In this document: one piece after another, positions 42,770 to 51,934 of the stretch
Numbering within the stretch: the stretch's first letter is position 1
Layout: each line of letters starts with the position of its first letter
Source: Nesterenkonia muleiensis
GTDB lineage: Bacteria > Actinomycetota > Actinomycetes > Actinomycetales > Micrococcaceae
Assembly (NCBI RefSeq): GCF_003600155.1
Contig: NZ_QWLD01000011.1
Location: forward strand, 1 to 64,000
Direction of reading: 5' to 3'
Length of the DNA stretch: 64,000 bases
Translations under genes and position numbers: made by a program
The notes under the pieces: generated by a model
What the model saw: only the letters and a program-made list of their open reading frames with translations
The model's database searches: none
Told to the model about the DNA's origin: nothing

Positions 42770-43768
42770 ATGAAGCGCTCTGCCCCCCTCGCAATTCTGT
42801 CCTTGACAGCCCTGAGCGTGACCGCGTGCGGTGACGGAGACGGAGGAGAAGAAGAAACCTACACCTGGGACTTCACGGTCACCACCAGCAATACCTCCAC
42901 GTGGTACGAAGCAGCCGAGTTGTTCGGTGAGACTCTGGACGAGGAGTCCGACGGACGCATGCAGCTCAATATCCACGCCAATGAGCAGCTCTCAGGCGGC
43001 GACCCCGCCGCTGGCGTTGAGCAGCTGATGAACGGGGACAAGGCGTTCTCCTACAACTCCACCATCATCTACGACGGACTGGACTCCAGGTTCAGCGCCA
43101 TCAACGCCCCGTTCTTGTTCGCCGACTACGAGCAGGCCGATTCAGCGATCGAAGCCGGCGCCGAAGACGCCTACCGCGAGCTCAGCCGTGAAATGGGCGT
43201 CGAGATGCTCGGCTTCGGAGAATCCGGCTTCCGGCAGCTGACCACCACTGACACTCCGGTGACCAGCCCTGATGATTTGGCTAACCTCGTCATCCGGGTG
43301 CCTGGCTCCAGCCTGTTCCTGAACATCTTCAACGAGCTCGGTGCGGATCCCACCACCATGAACTTCGCCGAGGTCTACACCTCCCTGCAGACCGGCACTA
43401 TCGACGGCCAGGAGAACCCCTATGACGTCATCTACTCCAGCGGTCTCCAGGAGGTCCAGGACCACCTGACCGTCTGGAACTACGTCTACGACCCGCTGAT
43501 CCTGGGCATGAACGCCGATCTCTACGACTCGCTGAGCGAAGAGGATCAGCAGATCGTCCAAGACGCTGCCGCCGAGGCCAATGCTTTCCAGATCCAGCAG
43601 AATCGAGAGCTGGAGGAAGAGCAGCTCGCTGAGCTTCGCGAGGATATGGAGGTCGTCGAGCTCAGCGATGATGAGCTCTCCGCATTCCGTGAGGCCATGG
43701 AACCGGTCTACGACGCACACCAGGAAGACTGGACCGAGGACCTCATGGAAGCAGTCCAGCCGGAGTAG
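42770..43768 (+). CDS. TRAP transporter substrate-binding lipoprotein (DctP type)
   Basis: A 332-residue extracytoplasmic binding protein. GGAGAGG lies just before the ATG at 42770. The signal peptide ends in LSVTAC, so it is a lipoprotein. The DctP fold is seen in the start (DFTVTTSNTSTWYEAAELFG), the SGGDPAAGVEQLMNG segment, and the ligand-contact region LVIRVPGSSLFLNIFNELGA followed by QTGTIDGQENPYDV, where the conserved Arg binds the carboxylate. TRAP systems import organic acids with a sodium gradient, a sensible choice for a salt-loving host. The ligand is unknown. The three TRAP genes are contiguous. Confidence 0.95.
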   Translation: MKRSAPLAILSLTALSVTACGDGDGGEEETYTWDFTVTTSNTSTWYEAAELFGETLDEESDGRMQLNIHANEQLSGGDPAAGVEQLMNGDKAFSYNSTIIYDGLDSRFSAINAPFLFADYEQADSAIEAGAEDAYRELSREMGVEMLGFGESGFRQLTTTDTPVTSPDDLANLVIRVPGSSLFLNIFNELGADPTTMNFAEVYTSLQTGTIDGQENPYDVIYSSGLQEVQDHLTVWNYVYDPLILGMNADLYDSLSEEDQQIVQDAAAEANAFQIQQNRELEEEQLAELREDMEVVELSDDELSAFREAMEPVYDAHQEDWTEDLMEAVQPE

Positions 43769-43771
43769 CCC

Positions 43772-44263
43772 ATGCTTGACAAGATCCTCACCCGCGTCGA
43801 GAACACGGTGATCATCGGAGCCTTTATTGCCATGACCGCCGTATACTTCGCCAACGTTGTCAGCCGCTACCTGTTGCACGGCTCGCTAGCCTTCACCACA
43901 GAGATCGTGGTCAACCTCGCTGTGCTGCTCACGATGGTCGGTGCCGCAGCAGGCGTCCGGCTCGGCACCCATCCGGGGTTCGACCTGCTGCCGTCCATGT
44001 CCAAGGGACTGCTGCGAACGGTGATGGTCTCCCTGATCGCGGCGGCCACCCTCGTCTTCTTCCTCCTCTTCCTGTGGCTGGGCTGGGAGATGGCGTCCCG
44101 TCAGTTTGACCAGGGGCGGGTCACCCCCGCGCTGGGCATCCCTCAGTGGATCTTCTCCATGGCTCTGCCCGTTGGAGCCGCACTGGGTGCAGTGCGAGCA
44201 GCACAAGCAGGCTATGTGCAGATTCGCCGCATCAGCAGTGATGGACAGGGAGTCACCGCATGA
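43772..44263 (+). CDS. TRAP transporter small permease (DctQ type)
   Basis: A 163-residue protein with four membrane segments, the DctQ small subunit of a tripartite TRAP transporter. Typical features are the first helix NTVIIGAFIAMTAVYFANVV, the SRYLLHGSLAFTTEIVVNLA motif and GAAAGVRLGTHPGFDL. It starts 3 bp after the binding-protein stop and its own stop overlaps the large permease start by ATGA, as expected for a coupled operon. Confidence 0.95.
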   Translation: MLDKILTRVENTVIIGAFIAMTAVYFANVVSRYLLHGSLAFTTEIVVNLAVLLTMVGAAAGVRLGTHPGFDLLPSMSKGLLRTVMVSLIAAATLVFFLLFLWLGWEMASRQFDQGRVTPALGIPQWIFSMALPVGAALGAVRAAQAGYVQIRRISSDGQGVTA

Positions 44264-45738
44264 TTGAACTCATCCTCGTCGGCAGTTTCTTCCTCCTTGT
44301 GCTGCTGGGCATTCCCATCGCATTCTCCATGGGACTCTCCGCCGTCATCACGATCCTCTACGCCACCGGCACCCACGCGCTCAATCCGGCCGCCGGTGTC
44401 ATGTACGCGTCCATGTCCTCAGAGACGCTGCTAGCGATACCGTTCTTCATCCTTGCCGGCGTGATCATGGAACTGACGGGCATCTCCACACGGCTGATCG
44501 AGTTCGCGGACAAAGTGGTCGGGCACCGTAAGAGCGGACTGGCGCTGACCGCGATCATCGCAGCACTGCTGTTCGCAGCGATCTCCGGCTCAGGGCCGGC
44601 GACAGTGGCGGCACTGGGTGCCGTGCTCATTCCTGCACTGGTCAAGCACGGCTACTCCAAACGCCACGCAGCATCGCTCTTAGCCAGTGCCGGGGGCATG
44701 GGCATTGTGATCCCTCCAAGCATCGCGTTCATCGTCTTCGCAGTGGTCGCCAGCGATCATCAACGGGTGTCCATCAGCAGACTCTTCATGGCCGGTGTGA
44801 TTCCCGGGATCCTCATGGGGTTGGCCTTCTACTGCGTCGCCCGTTACCTCCCCCGCCATGTAGAGCAGCTGACAGAGAACTCCAGCCGCAATGTCGAAAA
44901 AGGCATGGACCGATTGGGGCTGACGCCCAAATCCTCCAGTACCCCAGCCGGCGGCAGCACACAGAGTCCTGTCGCGATCACCGCCGGCAGCACAGCCACC
45001 GATGGCATTATCACTCTCGAAGACACTGTCGACACCGACACAGAAGTCGGTGAACGCACCGGCCGCGCGCCGTGGAGTGAAATAGGTATGGCCTTTCTCC
45101 GTGCCATCCCCGGTTTGCTGGTGCCGGTCATCATTCTGGGTGGCATCTACGGCGGTATCTTCACCCCGACAGAGTCAGCAGCCGTGGCGTGCGTCTATGC
45201 GCTGCTGGTCGGCCTGTTCTTCAGCCGAGACCTGAAGTTCACCGGACTGTTCAAGGTCTTCACCACAGCCGGAGTGCAGTCTTCACGAATCATGATCATC
45301 GTGGCTGCCGCCTCGTTGTATGCCTATGTCATCACCAGGCACGGCATTGCAGCCCGGGTTTCAGATTCTTTGCTCTCCCTGACTGAGAGCACTTTGCTGC
45401 TCATCCTGCTGATCAATATCATCCTGCTGATCGCCGGCATGTTCCTTGATGCAGTCTCCGCGTTCTACCTGCTAGTCCCACTGCTGGTCCCTGTACTGCT
45501 GGAACTGGGCATGGACATCACCACGATCGGTGTGATGATGACTATCAATCTGGCGCTCGGCCTGGTCACTCCCCCAGTAGGTGTCAATCTGCTGGTGGCC
45601 GGCAGCATCGCCAAGATCTCATACACCGAGGCTACCCGAGGGATCTGGCCGTTCCTGGGGGCCGGACTCGTGGTCCTCATTCTGGTGACCTTCATACCGC
45701 AGCTGAGCAACTGGCTGCCCGACCTCTTAGGAGTCTGA
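44260..45738 (+). CDS. TRAP transporter large permease (DctM type)
   Basis: The 492-residue sodium-coupled transport subunit with about twelve helices. DctM landmarks include FSMGLSAVITILYATGTHAL, ATVAALGAVLIPALVKHGYS, SAGGMGIVIPPSIAFIVFAV, FTPTESAAVACVYALLVGLF and MTINLALGLVTPPVGVNLLV. The loop at residues ~205-270 is longer and more polar than usual (Ser/Thr-rich). It overlaps the small permease by four bases and is followed after 3 bp by an SDR gene, placing the catabolic genes in the same transcript. Confidence 0.95.
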   Translation: MIELILVGSFFLLVLLGIPIAFSMGLSAVITILYATGTHALNPAAGVMYASMSSETLLAIPFFILAGVIMELTGISTRLIEFADKVVGHRKSGLALTAIIAALLFAAISGSGPATVAALGAVLIPALVKHGYSKRHAASLLASAGGMGIVIPPSIAFIVFAVVASDHQRVSISRLFMAGVIPGILMGLAFYCVARYLPRHVEQLTENSSRNVEKGMDRLGLTPKSSSTPAGGSTQSPVAITAGSTATDGIITLEDTVDTDTEVGERTGRAPWSEIGMAFLRAIPGLLVPVIILGGIYGGIFTPTESAAVACVYALLVGLFFSRDLKFTGLFKVFTTAGVQSSRIMIIVAAASLYAYVITRHGIAARVSDSLLSLTESTLLLILLINIILLIAGMFLDAVSAFYLLVPLLVPVLLELGMDITTIGVMMTINLALGLVTPPVGVNLLVAGSIAKISYTEATRGIWPFLGAGLVVLILVTFIPQLSNWLPDLLGV

Positions 45739-45741
45739 TCC

Positions 45742-46530
45742 GTGTCAACCACTCACACCGAAGGCGCCGCTCCGGTACCCACCTCCTCCGATTTGACCGG
45801 GCAGGTCTGCCTGGTCACCGGAGGGGCGCGTGGCATCGGATACGGCATCGCCCAGGAACTGATTTCACAGGGCGCGCAGGTCGCCGTCGTCGATATTGGA
45901 GGTGCGGACGACGTCGCCGCCAGGCTAGGAGACAACGCGGCAGCGTGGACTGCGGATGTACGCGACCGAGCCCAGGTAACCCGGTGCGTGGCCGGCGTCG
46001 TCGAACGCTTCGGACGGCTGGATGTTCTGGTCAACAATGCCGGCACCGCAGCACGGATCGATCTTGAGGCAATGGACGACGACACCTGGGATCGGGATAT
46101 CGCCACAAACCTGAAGGGAACCTACCTCTTCACCCAAGCAGCGATCTACCCGCATATGCGCAACCAGGGCTATGGGCGGATCATCAACATCAGTTCCATC
46201 TCCGGCATTATGGGCGGTCCCTACTCCTCAGGAGAGGGCGGCGGTCGCTCCGGGCCGGCGTATGCCGCCTCTAAGGGAGGTATCATCGCCTTCACCAAAT
46301 GGCTGGCGAAGGACGTAGGGGCGCTGGGCATCACCGCCAACTCAGTGGCCCCCGGCCCTGTCGCTACTCCTTTGACCTCCGATGTCGACTATCCGCTGGA
46401 CAACCAGGCCATCAAACGCATGGGGGATCCAGAGGACATCGCAGGTGCTGTCGCGTACCTGGCCTCTCCTCGCACTGGCTTCGTCACCGGGGAGACGCTG
46501 AAGGTCTGCGGCGGTTCGGCCATCGGATAG
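45742..46530 (+). CDS. SDR-family dehydrogenase of the TRAP operon
   Basis: A 262-residue classical short-chain dehydrogenase. The cofactor motif is VTGGARGIGYGIAQEL, followed by VDIGG with Asp favouring NAD, VNNAG in the middle, and the catalytic Ser-Tyr-Lys in INISSISG and YAASKGGIIAF. It probably oxidises a hydroxyl group on the imported acid or an early intermediate, judging from its place directly behind the transporter. A PPC-domain gene follows after 9 bp. A second SDR (55805) sits beside the second PPC gene, repeating this pairing. Confidence 0.93.
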   Translation: MSTTHTEGAAPVPTSSDLTGQVCLVTGGARGIGYGIAQELISQGAQVAVVDIGGADDVAARLGDNAAAWTADVRDRAQVTRCVAGVVERFGRLDVLVNNAGTAARIDLEAMDDDTWDRDIATNLKGTYLFTQAAIYPHMRNQGYGRIINISSISGIMGGPYSSGEGGGRSGPAYAASKGGIIAFTKWLAKDVGALGITANSVAPGPVATPLTSDVDYPLDNQAIKRMGDPEDIAGAVAYLASPRTGFVTGETLKVCGGSAIG

Positions 46531-46539
46531 TGGCTGCAG

Positions 46540-47463
46540 ATGACCGCAGAGACCTCGATGCGCCCGCCAGGGCTGCCGCGTGCGCTGCCTCATCCGGGAC
46601 CGCGCAACGCCGAGCGTCTGCTCGTGCAGCCCACGCAGGCTGTCAGCGTGACGGGGCGGCTCCAGCCCGGTGAGCGATTGGTGGATGAACTGATCCGCCT
46701 GACCGCTGGCCTGGGTGTGACGTCCGGGTCCGTCTCGTTCTCAGCGGGTGTCCTGGCTACCCTGAACTACTGCTTCCCCGCGGAGGGAACCGGCCAGCGC
46801 GCCGCATGGTTCTCCCCAGAGCAAGTCACCCACAACGCTCAGCTGACCGGAGGGTCTGCCACCGTGGGGCTGCGTGAGGGGATGCCGTTCGTCCACGCTC
46901 ACCTACGCTGGAGAGATGAACAGGGCGTGACCCAGGGCGGTCATATCTGGCCGGCGACCATGGTCGGATCTCCCGCACCGGAAGTGACAGTGTCCGGGTT
47001 GCGCGCCGCCGAGTGGGAAAGCATCACGGACCCAGAAACGATGATGCCCGCATTCGAACCGCACAGCAGGCATAACCCCCAACGATCTGCCAGTGAACCT
47101 CATGACTTCACAGTGGCACGCGTGCTTCCCGATGAGGATATTACCGAAGCAGTGCGTCATATCGGGCGGGAATCAGGTTTCGACGCAATCCGGGTCGTTG
47201 CCGGGCTGGGCAGCTTGATCGGCGGGGTGCTGGTGTCAGAGGAGGGTCACCGTGTGATCATCGATGGTCCCGCTACTGAGGTCATCACCCTCAGCGGCAC
47301 TGTCAAGGGGCTGGCGCCCTCTGCTGCTGCGGGCGAACCTGGAGCGGTGCATCAGCTGCACTGCACGCTCGTTGATCTCCACGGTACCGTCCACAGCGGT
47401 TATCTGATCCCCGGGGAGAATCCGGTCGCGGTCACCTTCGAGCTGCTCCTGGCGTCAGCGTAG
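46540..47463 (+). CDS. Tandem PPC (DUF296) domain protein, copy 1
   Basis: A 307-residue protein made of two PPC/DUF296 units. The first (residues ~28-165) keeps the metal-type histidines of bacterial PPC proteins: HAHLRW followed by GGHIWPATMVGSPAPEV. The second (~190-305) has the same fold pattern (VVAGLGSLIGGVLV, LVDLHGTVHSGYLIPGENPV) but lacks the HxH and GGH residues. PPC domains form trimers; in plants they accompany AT-hook DNA-binding motifs, but no such motif is present here, so an enzyme or ligand-binding role is more likely. A paralogue of the same architecture is at 54852. Function unknown; context says carboxylate catabolism. Confidence 0.85.
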   Translation: MTAETSMRPPGLPRALPHPGPRNAERLLVQPTQAVSVTGRLQPGERLVDELIRLTAGLGVTSGSVSFSAGVLATLNYCFPAEGTGQRAAWFSPEQVTHNAQLTGGSATVGLREGMPFVHAHLRWRDEQGVTQGGHIWPATMVGSPAPEVTVSGLRAAEWESITDPETMMPAFEPHSRHNPQRSASEPHDFTVARVLPDEDITEAVRHIGRESGFDAIRVVAGLGSLIGGVLVSEEGHRVIIDGPATEVITLSGTVKGLAPSAAAGEPGAVHQLHCTLVDLHGTVHSGYLIPGENPVAVTFELLLASA

Positions 47464-47489
47464 AAGGTAGAAGGTGGAGTGTGGTACCA

Positions 47490-48746
47490 ATGGCAGAGTT
47501 CACCTACGACGAGGCGATTCAGACCGAAGTCGACGCTCTGGCCCAACGGTTGCGTCGATCTGTATTGGTCAATGACCCCATGGTGCGAAATCTCTACCGC
47601 AGTGCGCACTTCGGTGATGAAGATCCACTGCGCATCCGTGCTCTTCTGCAGCGGGACACGGGTACCGACGTCGTCAGCTATATCTTTGCTCACGGTGTGC
47701 CCTCCTGGACCGGGCCGGGAAGGATTCCGCCCAATCCTGAACTTGGCATGATCCATCCGAGGGTCTGTACACCGATCCGAAGGCCGGGACGGCCCGGAGA
47801 GGACATGATCGGGATGATCATGTTGGTCGACCCTGGGGATTCGCTCACCCCGGAGGACCTGGACCTGATCCGTCGGAGTTCTCAGCTTCTTGCTCCGCTG
47901 ATGGAAGCTCGGCTGTACCCGGCTGCGGGCGAAGCTCAGCACGATCAGGCACTGTGGGATCTCTTGTCAGATGATCCAGCTCGTCGGCAGCAGGGTCTGG
48001 CGGATCTCGCCCCGCAGCCGTTGACCCACCTGATGGTGACCCGGATGGCTGTCGATGATCCACAACCCTCTGAACTGCGACAGGCGCAAGTCCGTGTGGC
48101 GCTGCACGACGTGGCACGCCCGCGGCACATGTCTCCACAGTCGCCTGTGACCCAGATGCTCTCGGCGGTCGCCGAGGACACCGCCGTGCTGCTCCTGGGC
48201 TGCCGGGACGCAGTGGAAAGCCCTGCGCACACCGGGGAATGGGCGTCCGAAGAGATCAGCCGGATCCGTCGCATGTTCATTGAGGCGGCCCCCGAGGGAG
48301 CCTCGCTGCGGATCGGGTGCGGATCCACCGTCAGGGGTGTGGAACATGCCTACGCCTCCGCTCGACAGGCAGGGGCCGCGCTGAAGGCTGCACAGCAGGG
48401 CCTGACGGCCGAACCTGTCACATTCTGGTCGAAGCTCGGGCCCATGGGGGTGCTTCTGGGTTTGCCTCGTACCCACCTGTCGCGGTCTCTGCTGCCCGAC
48501 GAAATGCAGCGACTGCTCAAGGCCGTTCCTTTTGATGAACTTATCCGCACCCTACGCGTGTATCTGGATCACGGGGGCAACGGGCCTGCCTCCGCCGAGG
48601 CACTGCACATCCACCGAACCACCCTGTACTACAGGTTGGGCAGGATCTCCGACCTGGCCGGACTCGACCTCTCCGACGGAAGGACACGGCTGAGCCTGCA
48701 TCTGGGGCTGACTATGCTCCCGATGCTTCTAGAAGACGAGCGCTGA
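47490..48746 (+). CDS. PucR/CdaR-type regulator in the catabolic cluster
   Basis: A 418-residue regulator from the ATG at 47490 (GGTGGAG upstream); GTG 47481 is a less likely start. The N-terminal part is a sensor-like domain (SVLVNDPMVRNLYRSAHFGD, MIGMIMLVDPGDSLTPEDLD). The C-terminus is the PucR helix-turn-helix (YLDHGGNGPASAEALHIHRT then TLYYRLGRISDLAGLDL). It is transcribed in the same direction as the TRAP operon, 26 bp after the PPC gene, and may activate this operon or the dehydrogenase gene next to it. A cluster with both a FadR repressor and a PucR regulator suggests dual induction. Confidence 0.87.
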   Translation: MAEFTYDEAIQTEVDALAQRLRRSVLVNDPMVRNLYRSAHFGDEDPLRIRALLQRDTGTDVVSYIFAHGVPSWTGPGRIPPNPELGMIHPRVCTPIRRPGRPGEDMIGMIMLVDPGDSLTPEDLDLIRRSSQLLAPLMEARLYPAAGEAQHDQALWDLLSDDPARRQQGLADLAPQPLTHLMVTRMAVDDPQPSELRQAQVRVALHDVARPRHMSPQSPVTQMLSAVAEDTAVLLLGCRDAVESPAHTGEWASEEISRIRRMFIEAAPEGASLRIGCGSTVRGVEHAYASARQAGAALKAAQQGLTAEPVTFWSKLGPMGVLLGLPRTHLSRSLLPDEMQRLLKAVPFDELIRTLRVYLDHGGNGPASAEALHIHRTTLYYRLGRISDLAGLDLSDGRTRLSLHLGLTMLPMLLEDER

Positions 48747-48771
48747 GGGCTCATCGCACCTCGGTCTCAGC

Positions 48772-51684
48772 TCAGCTTCGGGTGGCTTGTTCCAGGTGTT
48801 GGAGGATGTGGCGGTAGGTGTGTCCGGTCGCTTCTGTCATTCCCTGTTCGCAGGTTCGGTTCAGTGAGGCGTAAGCGTCGTAGTGCCGGCGCTGGACTTC
48901 CTCGGCTTCCTGCCGGGTCGCGGATGCGGTGAGTTCCGGGTGGAGCATTCCCCGGTCCCCGGCGTAGGCGCAGCAGCCCCAGGACTCAGGGATCTCCACA
49001 TGGTGTGATATGGCACCGGCAAGGGATTCGAACGCTTCATTCAGACCCAGTTGCACTGAGGAGCAGGTCGGGTGCAGCACCATGGAGTCCACTGGCTGGG
49101 TCACCGTGAGCTGGGCCAGTACCTGCTCCCCGATGAACTCCACTGAGTCAACAAAGCGGAGAGCGCTGTACTGTGGGCCCTCCTGCGCCGTCTGCTGCAT
49201 AGTCATCAGCCCTTCAGTGCAGGAAGAGGCATCACAGACCACCGGAAGCCGACCATAGTCGGTGGCCTCCCACAGCATCCCCAAGGTCCGCTCAGTCATC
49301 GTCGCGTACCCGGAGGGAAGCCCCTTGGATTTCCACGGCGTGCCGCAGCATGCCGCGGCGATGCCTTCTGGCACAGTCACCGGGACCCCGGCCCGTTCAC
49401 ACAACCTCAGGAAGGCCTCCGCGGCAGTGAGCTCGTTCTTGGGACTCTGTTCCGGCAGCTCACCACTGCCGAACATCGTCGATACACAAGCAGGGAAGAA
49501 CACCGCGATAGCGTCCCTATCCTGGACCTGGGGGCGGCGGGGCCCACCGCGGGGAAGACGTCGCTGATACTGCGGCACGTACTCGGCCCCGGCCACCGAC
49601 CGCCCCACCGATGTCACAGCTCGTGGCAAGGCAGCCGGCAGCGCCTTAGCCACTGTGAGCCCGGTGCTCAGCAGCCCAGTGGCGCTCTTCCACGAGTTCG
49701 CCGCAGCTGCCCAGGCTCGGTCAGCGATCACCGAGTGGTTCTCCTGGCGCAGCCGGCGTACCAGGTCACCGGTATTGATGTTCACCGGACAGGCGGTCAC
49801 ACACATGCCATCGGCTGCGCAGGTCTGCAGCCCCTCATAGTCGTACTCCCGGCGAAGCCGCTGAGCTGTGGCGGTGTCACCCTCCGCCTCAGCCTCAGCG
49901 ATAGCACGCCGGCCCACAATGCGCTGGCGCGGAGTCAGCGTGAGATCCTTTGAGGGGCACACTGGTTCGCAGTATCCACATTCCACACACCGATCGACCT
50001 CTTCCTCCACCGGCGGAACAGATTTCAGGTTCTGCAAATAGGACCGGGGATCATCGTTGATCACCACCCCGGGGTTGAACGCCCCGCGCGGATCCAACAG
50101 GGCTTTCAGCCTGCACATCACCTCATAGAGCTCATCACCGTACTGCTGCCGGACAAAGGGGGCCATAATCCGCCCAGTCCCGTGCTCGGCCTTCAGCGAT
50201 CCACTGCGCTGCAGCACCAGATCCACCATCTCCTCGGTGAACCGCTCATACCGACGCAACGAAACAGGGTCGTCGAATCGCTCATTGAGCATGAAATGAA
50301 TATTGCCGTCCTTGGCATGTCCGAAAATCACCGAATCCTCATACCCATGGGACTCAAACAGACTCGTCAGCTGCCTGCAGGTCGCCCCCAAATCACCCAC
50401 CGGCACCACCACATCCTCCAACAACGCATTGAAGCCCGAGGGACGACTACCCGCCACAGCAGCGTAGAGGCCCTTCCGGACCTTCCACAGCGCGGCCCGC
50501 TCCGCAGGATCCACCGTCAGCCTCACCGGAGTACTCAGATTGAACTGGGTGAAGACCTCCTCGGCGCGCTGCCTGCGCTGACTGAGCTCGTCCTCATCCC
50601 GGCCCTGAAACTCCACCAGCAGCGCGGCATGGTCCCCGACGGCAATCTGCGCGACCTGCCCCGGCACCTTCCCCGAACGCTGAGAGACCCGCAGCGAAGT
50701 AGCATCCAACAGCTCAACAGTCGCAGACTCAGCATCCACCAGTTCGGGCACCGCCTTAGTGGCGGTCACCAGATCAGGGAAAACCAACAGCCCTGTGCTC
50801 ACCTCAGGCATGACTTCCACTGTGCGGAAAACAGCTTCTGCCACAAAACCTAGAGTGCCTTCTGAGCCGATCATCAGATGCTCGAGGATCTTCACCGGAA
50901 GCTCATGGTCGAGGAATGAATTCAACCCGTAACCCATAGTGTTCTTCATCGAGAATTGCTGCCGTATGGTTTCCACCGACTTCGGATCTGCCAGAATCCG
51001 CTGGCGCAGTTCCACCAACCCAGCATGTAACCCCGGCTCCATCTCCTGCAGCAGCTGATCCGCATCCTGGGCTCCGGTGTCCACCACTGTGCCCGATGGT
51101 GTCACCAAAACCATTGACTCCAATGTCTGATACGTATTGAACTCGATGCCACAATGCATCCCCGAAGAATTGTTGGCAATTACTCCACCGATGGTGCAGG
51201 CGATCTCGCTAGCCGGATCCGGCCCCAGCTTACGCCCGAAGCGAGCCAACCGCTGATTCACCTGACGCACCGTGGCACCGGGCTGAACCCGCACCCGCTG
51301 CCCCTGATCAAGAACCTCAATACTCCGAAAGTTCCTCCGAGTGTCCACCAACAGCTGATCACTCACCGCTTGACCAGACAAGGAAGTACCACCAGAGCGG
51401 AAGGTCAACCCCAGACCATTCCTATCGACCACACCAAACAGCTCTGCCACAGCTTCAACCGTCCCCGGACGAACCACAGCCTGAGGCTGCAACAAATAGC
51501 TGGAGGCATCATGAGCCATCACCCGCCGCTCCAACTCCGACTCCACCAACCCAGACCCCCCGCCCCAGGTCCGCAAATCCTTCGCGGCGTCATCGCTGAG
51601 CGACGAGGAGACCGCATGCTTGCCCAGCCCTGGTCCGCGACCACTGATCGATGAAGGTCCGGACGTATTGGACAGCAACGACAT
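48772..51684 (-). CDS. FAD/Fe-S D-2-hydroxyacid dehydrogenase (Dld/GlpC-type fusion)
   Basis: A 970-residue flavo-iron-sulfur enzyme. AAGGAGCC precedes the ATG. The FAD-binding PCMH domain is at residues ~60-260 (FRSGGTSLSGQAVSD, IGGVIANNSSGMHCG), the FAD-oxidase C domain at ~290-530 (KAEHGTGRIMAPFVRQQYGD), then two 4Fe-4S sites near 563 (CVECGYCEPVCP) and 625 (CAADGMCVTACP), and C-terminal CCG-type cysteine motifs (ACCGTPWKSKG, LHPTCSSVQLGL, WGCCAYAGDRG). Such fusions oxidise D-lactate, glycolate or D-2-hydroxyglutarate and pass electrons to the quinone pool. In this cluster it may oxidise the TRAP-imported 2-hydroxy acid. Confidence 0.93.
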   Translation of the reverse strand: MSLLSNTSGPSSISGRGPGLGKHAVSSSLSDDAAKDLRTWGGGSGLVESELERRVMAHDASSYLLQPQAVVRPGTVEAVAELFGVVDRNGLGLTFRSGGTSLSGQAVSDQLLVDTRRNFRSIEVLDQGQRVRVQPGATVRQVNQRLARFGRKLGPDPASEIACTIGGVIANNSSGMHCGIEFNTYQTLESMVLVTPSGTVVDTGAQDADQLLQEMEPGLHAGLVELRQRILADPKSVETIRQQFSMKNTMGYGLNSFLDHELPVKILEHLMIGSEGTLGFVAEAVFRTVEVMPEVSTGLLVFPDLVTATKAVPELVDAESATVELLDATSLRVSQRSGKVPGQVAQIAVGDHAALLVEFQGRDEDELSQRRQRAEEVFTQFNLSTPVRLTVDPAERAALWKVRKGLYAAVAGSRPSGFNALLEDVVVPVGDLGATCRQLTSLFESHGYEDSVIFGHAKDGNIHFMLNERFDDPVSLRRYERFTEEMVDLVLQRSGSLKAEHGTGRIMAPFVRQQYGDELYEVMCRLKALLDPRGAFNPGVVINDDPRSYLQNLKSVPPVEEEVDRCVECGYCEPVCPSKDLTLTPRQRIVGRRAIAEAEAEGDTATAQRLRREYDYEGLQTCAADGMCVTACPVNINTGDLVRRLRQENHSVIADRAWAAAANSWKSATGLLSTGLTVAKALPAALPRAVTSVGRSVAGAEYVPQYQRRLPRGGPRRPQVQDRDAIAVFFPACVSTMFGSGELPEQSPKNELTAAEAFLRLCERAGVPVTVPEGIAAACCGTPWKSKGLPSGYATMTERTLGMLWEATDYGRLPVVCDASSCTEGLMTMQQTAQEGPQYSALRFVDSVEFIGEQVLAQLTVTQPVDSMVLHPTCSSVQLGLNEAFESLAGAISHHVEIPESWGCCAYAGDRGMLHPELTASATRQEAEEVQRRHYDAYASLNRTCEQGMTEATGHTYRHILQHLEQATRS

Positions 51685-51934
51685 GCAGGCTCCTTGAGAG
51701 ATAGGCGAGGGTGGTTCAAGTCTGCCTTAATTCTGCAGCGCCGTGATGCGAATCACCACAGACCGGTGTTGAGTCTGTAGCTCTGGTTTTCCTTGATCTG
51801 TCGAACATCAGAGGCGAGTTCAACAAAGAGAGGAAAACCCCGGCAGAGGATTCGTCCCAGGTCGGTTCCCCTGATTGCCGTGGCATGGAATTGTGAGATG
51901 CAGCACGTATCCGACTCCTAGCAAGAAGGTTCCC

